Assembly (NCBI GenBank): GCA_910586835.1
Contig: CAJUJU010000067.1
Location: 1 to 20,062 of the forward strand
Reading direction: 5' to 3'
DNA length: 20,062 nt
Source: an uncultured Acetatifactor sp.
GTDB taxonomy: Bacteria > Bacillota > Clostridia > Lachnospirales > Lachnospiraceae
Shown here piece after piece: positions 15,653 through 20,062 of the stretch. The position numbers were made by a program, and so were the translations under genes. The notes under the pieces were generated by a model. That model did not search any database. It saw only the letters and a program-made list of their open reading frames with translations, and was not told where the DNA came from. How positions within the stretch are numbered: the stretch's first letter is position 1; every line of letters starts with the position of its first letter.

Positions 15653-16235
15653 GTATGCTCCTTTCCTGATCTGATGAGTGATTTCCCTGTTCTGCCGCAG
15701 AGCTGTACGCCATGACTGCCTGTGTTGTTTTATCCCGGGCAGTCTGATGGAACCATTTTCCGAATACCTGAGACTCCATGGAGGAGAGATAGCCCAGATC
15801 ATGATATCCAAGCTTTTGAAGCAGAGCCATGCTGGCCTCGTTCTCCGGATCTGTAAAGCAGAGGAAGCCCCATTCAGGGCAGAGCTCCTGCAGCAGATCG
15901 ATCAGGGCGGACAGCGCTTCGAAGGCATAGCCCTTCCGGTGGTGCCGCCAGGAGAAGGTATAACCCAGAGAGATGGTGTCGTACCTGGGCTTTGCCACGA
16001 TCTCGCCCACCATTTCATCGGTTTCCCTCAGAGCCACGGCAATCATAAAAGGGGCGTCAGCCGACAGGATATCTTCCCCCCGCCGCCGGATCAGGGCGGC
16101 GATTCCGTCATGATCCTTCACCTGCCCGCGCTGATAGCGGGAGCAAATCTCATTGTTTCGGTAATCGTACATAACATCTGTATCCTTCGGCGCGACATTG
16201 CGAAGGCGCAGCCTTGCTGTTTCAAGAAAGATCAT
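15636..16235 (-). CDS. GNAT-family N-acetyltransferase (RimJ/RimL-like)
   Basis: This 199-residue enzyme should transfer an acetyl group from acetyl-CoA to an amine. It opens with ETARLRLRNV, typical of the RimJ/RimL branch (GNAT type 3), and has the acetyl-CoA loop HRKGYAFEAL at about 99-108, then FTDPENEASMALLQKLGY, the usual GNAT end with the E..S...L.KLG motif. The last 30 residues are a polar tail with no known counterpart, probably because the frame runs through the start region of the dehydrogenase. GAGG lies near a proper distance before ATG 16235, and a good promoter sits upstream. The substrate cannot be told; protein N-termini or small amines are both possible. Confidence 0.93.
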   Translation of the reverse strand: MIFLETARLRLRNVAPKDTDVMYDYRNNEICSRYQRGQVKDHDGIAALIRRRGEDILSADAPFMIAVALRETDEMVGEIVAKPRYDTISLGYTFSWRHHRKGYAFEALSALIDLLQELCPEWGFLCFTDPENEASMALLQKLGYHDLGYLSSMESQVFGKWFHQTARDKTTQAVMAYSSAAEQGNHSSDQERSIHADTQ

Positions 16236-16293
16236 TTTCCGTTTTCCTCGTATTTTTTGTTATAGAATTGATCTGTAAAAATGCCATAAGTGA

Positions 16294-16322
16294 ATTATAG
16301 CGCCCACAGACGGATTTTTCCA
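16294..16322 (-). promoter_or_regulatory. Promoter of the acetyltransferase-dehydrogenase operon
   Basis: On the minus strand TGGAAA (16322-16317) and a perfect TATAAT (16299-16294) are 17 nt apart, about 60 nt upstream of the acetyltransferase start. The -10 is ideal; the -35 matches at 4 of 6 positions. Confidence 0.6.
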
Positions 16323-16377
16323 CTGCTTTTTCCGGATGGCAGCCGCCCGGGCCTTTTGGTCTGCAAGTGCGGATTGT

Positions 16378-16426
16378 TTGACGCAGCCGTTATCCCCATG
16401 ATAAGCTGAAACTGTCAGAAATGACA
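16378..16426 (+). promoter_or_regulatory. Weak promoter with a candidate operator for the HTH-receiver gene
   Basis: TTGACG (16378-16383) and GATAAG (16400-16405) are 16 nt apart, a modest promoter. The expected transcription start coincides with the perfect inverted repeat TGTCA-GAAA-TGACA (16413-16426). That is a good size and place for an XRE-type repressor operator 38 nt before the start codon. Autoregulation is inferred. Confidence 0.4.
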
Positions 16427-16463
16427 ACCGGACCGGGATAAAAAGAAGAGTGGAGGTAAGGCT

Positions 16464-17090
16464 GTGAATATTGGAGAGGTAATAAAAGACAGGCGTCAGA
16501 AAAGAAATCTGACACAGGCAGAGCTGGCGGGATTGTTAAACGTGACACCACAGGCTGTGTCCAGATGGGAGGTGGGAGTTTCTTTTCCCGATATTACCAT
16601 GATACCGGAACTGTCAGAGGTGCTGAAGGTTACAGCCGATGAGCTGTTCGGCATTGGTCTGACATGCGGACAAGTCGGTGTGGTTTTACATCAGAGTCAG
16701 GTGGACGGTATTTTTGATTTTGTTCCCGGCGGTGCTACGGGAAAAAGCAGAAGGATTTTGATTGTGGACGATTCAGCCTTTATGAGAAAAACGCTGGAGG
16801 ACATTCTGACCCATCACGGACATACGGTTTTGCAGGCAGAGAACGGCAGAGAGTGTCTGGAGGTGCTGCGGAAGGAGACGGTGGATCTCTGCCTGCTGGA
16901 TATTGTGATGCCGGTTATGAGCGGGATCGATGCATTGAGAGTAATAAGGGAGGAGCAGCCGCAGCTCAGGGTTGTGATGCTGTCAGCAATGTCCCAGGAA
17001 GACAATGTACGTCTGGCATTGCAGCTGGGCGCGGATGCCTTTGTGGTGAAGCCTTTTCAGGAAAGCAGTCTGATAGAGCGGATCGGGTGA
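16464..17090 (+). CDS. XRE-family HTH protein fused to a CheY-like receiver
   Basis: This 208-residue protein couples an N-terminal Cro/CI-type helix-turn-helix (residues 4-60, with LTQAELAGLLNVTPQAVSRW) to a C-terminal receiver domain (about 97-208). The receiver has Asp102/Asp103, the phospho-acceptor Asp146 in LLDIVMP, Ser174 and Lys196 in VKPF, so it should be phosphorylatable. Most response regulators have the receiver first, so the order here is unusual. A 35-residue linker joins the domains. GTG 16464 is the start, with GGAGG at 16452-16456 7 nt before it. No histidine kinase is adjacent, so the phosphodonor is unknown. The inverted repeat upstream suggests self-control. It is likely a cytosolic transcription regulator. 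Confidence 0.92.
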   Translation: MNIGEVIKDRRQKRNLTQAELAGLLNVTPQAVSRWEVGVSFPDITMIPELSEVLKVTADELFGIGLTCGQVGVVLHQSQVDGIFDFVPGGATGKSRRILIVDDSAFMRKTLEDILTHHGHTVLQAENGRECLEVLRKETVDLCLLDIVMPVMSGIDALRVIREEQPQLRVVMLSAMSQEDNVRLALQLGADAFVVKPFQESSLIERIG

Positions 17091-17123
17091 CGGTTTGCCG
17101 GTCTGATTTTCCTTCGGTGTGCC

Positions 17124-17152
17124 TTGAATCGGACAGACAGGTATGATAGAAT
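17124..17152 (+). promoter_or_regulatory. Promoter of the TfoX C-terminal-domain gene
   Basis: TTGAAT (17124-17129) and TAGAAT (17147-17152) are 17 nt apart, with a TATGA extension before the -10. The in-frame ATG at 17143 lies inside this promoter, which argues for the later ATG at 17185. Confidence 0.7.
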
Positions 17153-17184
17153 CAGAGAAAAGACGTTTTTCAAAGGAAAAGATC

Positions 17185-17442
17185 ATGCGGCAATTAACTT
17201 CAATGATGAATATTGGCAGGGAAATGGCGGGAAAGCTGACGTCCGTGGGAATTGATTCCCCGGAGAAGCTGGCGGCAGTCGGCTCCAAACAGGCATTCTT
17301 AAAGCTGAAGGAAAAATACCCCAAGGTTTGTCTGGTGCACTTGTATGCTTTGGAAGGCGCTGTTCAGAATCTGGAATTTAACAGGCTTTCGGAAGAAAAG
17401 AAGCAAGAGCTGAAGGAATTCAGTGATTTCCTGAAAAGTTAA
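17185..17442 (+). CDS. TfoX C-terminal domain-like protein (85 aa)
   Basis: The sequence LTSMMNIGREMAGKL, then VGIDSPEKLAAVGS and later LVHLYALEGAV, matches the stand-alone TfoX/Sxy C-terminal domain, a small helix-hairpin-helix-like fold. In proteobacteria full-length TfoX controls competence. Stand-alone C-terminal domains in Firmicutes have no firm role, so no competence function is claimed. ATG 17185 has AAAGGA 7 nt upstream, and a promoter overlaps the alternative ATG 17143. About 120 nt separate it from trxB, with a weak GCCGA/TCGGC hairpin near 17459 between them. Confidence 0.85.
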   Translation: MRQLTSMMNIGREMAGKLTSVGIDSPEKLAAVGSKQAFLKLKEKYPKVCLVHLYALEGAVQNLEFNRLSEEKKQELKEFSDFLKS

Positions 17443-17562
17443 GGCAGGGAAGAGTGTGCCGAAGAGCCCGGGAATATGCTCGGCGGGGAGTTTTGGTCTT
17501 GCGGCATAAAATCAGTGATGGCTGCGGAAAATAACCACGGACATCGGAAAGGCGGAAAGATT

Positions 17563-18471
17563 ATGTATGATCTGATTATTATTGGCTCCGGCCCCGCAGG
17601 GCTGTCGGCTGCAATTTATGCAAAGAGGGCGGGGCTTGAACTGCTGGTGCTGGAAAAGGCTCCCATGAGCGGAGGCCAGGTGCTCAACACTTATGAAGTG
17701 GATAATTATCTGGGAATGCCCGGCATGAACGGTTTTGACATGGGAATGAAGTTCAGGGAACATGCGGATAAGCTGGGCATAGATTTTCAGGAAGCGCAGG
17801 TGCGTTCCCTTACGGTCAGGGACGGAGTCAAGGTGATAGGGACGGACGACGGGGAGCTGGAGGCAAAAACCGTGATTCTGGCTACCGGCGCGGTACATGC
17901 CCATCTGGGTGTGCCCGGGGAGGAGGAGCTGGCGGGAGTGGGTGTTTCCTACTGCGCTACCTGTGACGGTGCTTTCTTCCGGGGGAAGACGGTGGCAGTG
18001 GCAGGCGGTGGGGATGTGGCGTTGGAGGATGCCATCTATCTTGCGAGATTCTGTAAAAAGGTATATCTGATTCACAGAAGGGATGAGTTCCGCGGGGCCC
18101 GGGTGCTGCAGGAGGAATTGAAGAAGCTGGAAAATGTGGAGATCCTGTACAGCTGTACGGTGGAGGAAATACGCGGCGGGGAATGTGTGGAGAGCCTTCT
18201 GGTCAGGAATGTAAAGACGGAGGAACTCTCCGAGCTGCAGGCAGACGGAATCTTTGTGGCCGTGGGAATCCGCCCCAGCACGGAACTGGTGCGGGAGCTG
18301 GCGGAATGTGACGAAGCAGGTTATGTTTTGGCGGGGGAGGACTGCGCCACAAATATCCCGGGGCTGTATGCGGCGGGAGACGTGAGAAAGAAGCCGGTGA
18401 GACAGATTATTACGGCGGTGGCCGACGGCGCCAATGCCGCGGTTGCGGCGGGAGCCTTCTGCAGCCGCTGA
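17563..18471 (+). CDS. trxB: Thioredoxin reductase
   Basis: This 302-residue cytosolic flavoenzyme moves electrons from NADPH through FAD and a Cys pair to thioredoxin. The FAD motif GSGPAG is at 8-13, the redox site is CATCDG with Cys131 and Cys134, the NADPH site contains GGGDVALEDA, and the C-terminal FAD motif is YAAGDVR. The length is typical of low-molecular-weight bacterial TrxB. ATG 17563 is chosen because AAAGGCGG lies about 7 nt upstream; the 29 residues before it in frame are not homologous-looking. No trxA is adjacent, so thioredoxin must be encoded elsewhere. The NADPH site Arg residues (HRRDEFRGA) are present, which supports NADPH rather than ferredoxin as donor. Confidence 0.95.
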   Translation: MYDLIIIGSGPAGLSAAIYAKRAGLELLVLEKAPMSGGQVLNTYEVDNYLGMPGMNGFDMGMKFREHADKLGIDFQEAQVRSLTVRDGVKVIGTDDGELEAKTVILATGAVHAHLGVPGEEELAGVGVSYCATCDGAFFRGKTVAVAGGGDVALEDAIYLARFCKKVYLIHRRDEFRGARVLQEELKKLENVEILYSCTVEEIRGGECVESLLVRNVKTEELSELQADGIFVAVGIRPSTELVRELAECDEAGYVLAGEDCATNIPGLYAAGDVRKKPVRQIITAVADGANAAVAAGAFCSR

Positions 18472-18516
18472 CAGGGCGGAGACAGGGAATCTTAAGATTA
18501 ACGAAATATTTATGAA

Positions 18517-18549
18517 AAAGAGAATCGTCAATTTGGGCGGTTCTTTTTT
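18517..18549 (+). terminator. Terminator after trxB
   Basis: GAATCG (18522-18527) pairs with CGGTTC (18538-18543), one G-T pair, followed by TTTTTT. The flanking AAAAGA before it can extend the stem into the T tract. Confidence 0.75.
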
Positions 18550-18614
18550 GTGCGTGACTGAAAAAGTCAGCAAACATGCGGTAAAACATGGGTTTCAACA
18601 ATTTTTTCCAGCTG

Positions 18615-18643
18615 TTGACAAAACGAAAGGAGCGTGATATATT
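18615..18643 (+). promoter_or_regulatory. Strong promoter of the cell-wall hydrolase gene
   Basis: TTGACA (18615-18620, perfect) and TATATT (18638-18643) are 17 nt apart. The start site would be near 18650, leaving a 5' leader of about 55 nt. Confidence 0.85.
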
Positions 18644-18690
18644 TGTTAATAGATGTAACAAATTCGTAATAAATGTGCGTAAAATATTAC
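18643..18690 (+). promoter_or_regulatory. Paired repeats in the hydrolase promoter-leader region
   Basis: TTGTTA/TAACAA (18643-18648 with 18656-18661) and GTAATA/TATTAC (18666-18671 with 18685-18690) are inverted repeats. The first also reads as direct repeats TGTTAA and TGTAAC, starting 10 nt apart. That resembles but does not exactly match the WalR (YycF) box of Firmicutes, whose spacing is 11 nt start to start and which controls cell-wall hydrolases. Regulatory role inferred. Confidence 0.4.
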
Positions 18691-18704
18691 ATAGGAGTGA
18701 AGAG

Positions 18705-19916
18705 ATGAAACATAAATATTTCAAGCATATAAGGAAAACGGTATATATTCTGGCTGCTGCAGTGACTTTTTCCGGCCTGGGCCTCACCGCAGAGGCTTCC
18801 GTGCTGCCAAGCGGCGGCGTAGGACTTGCGCTGGCAAGAGGAAACAGCCTGGAGGAAATCTCCGACAAGACGGCGATTCCCGTACAGTCTATTATTGAGT
18901 GGATTGGAACAGAGGATTCCGGATCGGAGGAAGACACTGTTTCACCGGAGGAGGCGGAGGAGGAACTGTTCCGGAGTCTCGTCATCGCGCAGGTGAGCAA
19001 TTGTGTGAATGTGAGAAGTCTTCCCAGCGAGGAAGGGGAGATTCTGGGGAAGCTTTACAATAATTCCGTAGGTACATTTCTCTCTGAGGAAAACGGCTGG
19101 TATCAGATTACTTCCGGGAGTGTTACGGGTTATGTCAAGGGAGAGTATTGTGTGACCGGAGAAGATGCGGTGGAGATCGCTAGGCGTGTGGGAACCAGAA
19201 TCGCCACTGTGGATACCCAGACTTTGTTTGTGCGTCAGGAGCCTTCCACGGAGGCTGCCGTTCTCGGCATGGTGCCGGAAGGGGAAGAACTTCTGGTGGT
19301 TGAGGAGACAGAAGGCTGGGTGAAGGTGGACGTGGAGGAAGGTACCGGCTGGGTATCTACCGATTATGTCATCCTGCGCAGTGAATTTGTGCAGGCGGAG
19401 TCCAAGGAAGAAGAGCGGGCGCGTCTTGCAAAAGAGGAAGAAGAACGCAGAAAGGCCAGAGAAGCAGCTGCGGCCAGAGCGGCACAGAATAACAATAACG
19501 CCGGAAATTCCGACAATACTCCGGCAGAGACATCACAGCCTCCTGCCACCTACACTGTGGGCGAGGGAAGCGAAATGGGAGTGGCTGTTGCGGAGTACGC
19601 ATTGCAGTTTGTGGGAAATCCTTATGTGTGGGGAGGCACCAGCCTGACCAACGGCGCCGACTGTTCCGGTTTTGTCATGAGTGTTTATGCGAATTTTGGA
19701 GTGAGCCTGCCCCACTCTTCCACATCGGATCGTTCTCAGGGCTATGCGGTGGATGGTCTGGAGAATGCACAGCCGGGAGACCTGATCTGCTACTCGGGCC
19801 ATGTGGCACTGTATATCGGAGACGGACAGATTGTACACGCATCCAACAAGAGAGTGGGAATCATTGTCTCCAGGGCAGATTACAGAAAGATTCTTGCAAT
19901 CAGGAGAATTTTCTAA
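18705..19916 (+). CDS. Secreted SH3-SH3-NlpC/P60 peptidoglycan hydrolase
   Basis: This 403-residue secreted enzyme should cut peptide cross-links or stems in peptidoglycan. A signal peptide (1-31, basic start, hydrophobic core, cleavage after AEA) leads to two bacterial SH3 domains (about 92-150 and 165-224). A charged Lys/Glu/Ala coiled-coil and an Asn/Pro/Thr-rich linker (230-285) follow, then the NlpC/P60 domain (292-403). The catalytic triad is Cys320 in GADCSGF, His366 in SGHVALYIG and His378 in VHAS. TAGGAG at 18692-18697 lies 7 nt before ATG 18705; the upstream 39 residues in frame fall in the promoter and are not coding. It is a single-gene unit with its own promoter and terminator, and the repeats before it suggest control by a cell-wall stress regulator. 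Confidence 0.96.
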   Translation: MKHKYFKHIRKTVYILAAAVTFSGLGLTAEASVLPSGGVGLALARGNSLEEISDKTAIPVQSIIEWIGTEDSGSEEDTVSPEEAEEELFRSLVIAQVSNCVNVRSLPSEEGEILGKLYNNSVGTFLSEENGWYQITSGSVTGYVKGEYCVTGEDAVEIARRVGTRIATVDTQTLFVRQEPSTEAAVLGMVPEGEELLVVEETEGWVKVDVEEGTGWVSTDYVILRSEFVQAESKEEERARLAKEEEERRKAREAAAARAAQNNNNAGNSDNTPAETSQPPATYTVGEGSEMGVAVAEYALQFVGNPYVWGGTSLTNGADCSGFVMSVYANFGVSLPHSSTSDRSQGYAVDGLENAQPGDLICYSGHVALYIGDGQIVHASNKRVGIIVSRADYRKILAIRRIF

Positions 19917-19963
19917 ACAGAGCGAAATGACCTTTTCTGCGGTGCGCAGAAGCGCCATCAGGT

Positions 19964-19998
19964 AAGACCCTGCCGGGTTACAGCGGCAGGGTCTTTTT
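19964..19998 (+). terminator. Terminator after the hydrolase gene
   Basis: AAGACCCTGCC (19964-19974) pairs with GGCAGGGTCTT (19985-19995), followed by TTT. A smaller TTCTGC/GCAGAA hairpin lies just before it at about 19935-19951. The remaining 64 bases to the window edge hold no recognisable feature. Confidence 0.92.
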
Positions 19999-20062
19999 GT
20001 GGATTGCTATTGATTTGCACTTTCACATCACCGCCTGAACGCGGATTATTATCACCGGATAT

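Noticed and set aside
15653..15811. N-terminal extension of the dehydrogenase
   Set aside because: The extra 53 residues overlap the acetyltransferase in another frame; a good ribosome site and the standard SDR start support 15652.
17512..18573. 353-residue open frame on the minus strand
   Set aside because: It is antisense to trxB, which has all its motifs on the plus strand.
18644..18704. c-di-AMP (ydaO-type) riboswitch before the NlpC/P60 gene
   Set aside because: Such riboswitches do precede wall hydrolase genes, but the leader here is only about 55 nt, AT-rich, and lacks the conserved core.

Overview
The window looks like chromosome from a Firmicute of the Lachnospiraceae type (Clostridia). 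The evidence is strong AGGAGG-type ribosome sites, TTGACA/TATAAT-like promoters, moderately high GC, and a protein set typical of that family: a TPR/DUF4037/DUF4125 protein, a TfoX C-terminal-domain protein, a secreted SH3-NlpC/P60 hydrolase and an AgrC/AgrA-like two-component pair. No rRNA, tRNA, CRISPR array, transposase or phage structural gene was seen.

Region 1 (1-8274) is the accessory part. It is one tightly packed plus-strand operon that enters from the left edge: a small acidic protein, a bacterial dynamin-like GTPase, a small protein with two C-terminal membrane segments, a 1090-residue HerA/FtsK-type ATPase carrying a Ser/Thr-rich and hydrophobic insertion, a 341-residue protein ending in a PD-(D/E)xK nuclease domain of the PoNe type, and a DUF1910/DUF1911 (PoNi-type) immunity protein. 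Several junctions overlap as ATGA or by 8 nt, and a near-perfect hairpin terminator closes the unit. A toxin-immunity pair translationally coupled to a membrane-linked GTPase and translocase module is the most interesting content here. I infer a conflict system (toxin deployment or intracellular defence). The mechanism is not shown by the sequence.

Region 2 (8275-11640) is ordinary chromosome: exodeoxyribonuclease III followed by a TPR/nucleotidyltransferase-like/DUF4125 protein that probably starts at TTG, then a bidirectional terminator.

Region 3 (11640-14440) is more AT-rich: a small minus-strand membrane protein, a 443-bp intergenic stretch, and an AgrC-like GHKL kinase with a LytTR response regulator. 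The intergenic stretch holds a good promoter followed by about 208 nt of leader bounded by a 16-nt inverted repeat (15 of 16 pairs), with internal hairpins. That leader is a candidate structured cis-regulatory RNA. No agrB or agrD gene is visible.

Region 4 (14440-16463) has a small cytosolic protein and, on the minus strand, a GNAT acetyltransferase and a short-chain dehydrogenase that overlap by 17 nt. Their terminator hairpin contains the dehydrogenase stop codon.

Region 5 (16464-20062) carries an XRE-type HTH protein fused to a C-terminal CheY-like receiver, a short TfoX C-terminal-domain protein, thioredoxin reductase (trxB), and a secreted SH3/SH3/NlpC-P60 cell-wall hydrolase with its own strong promoter and a terminator near the right edge.
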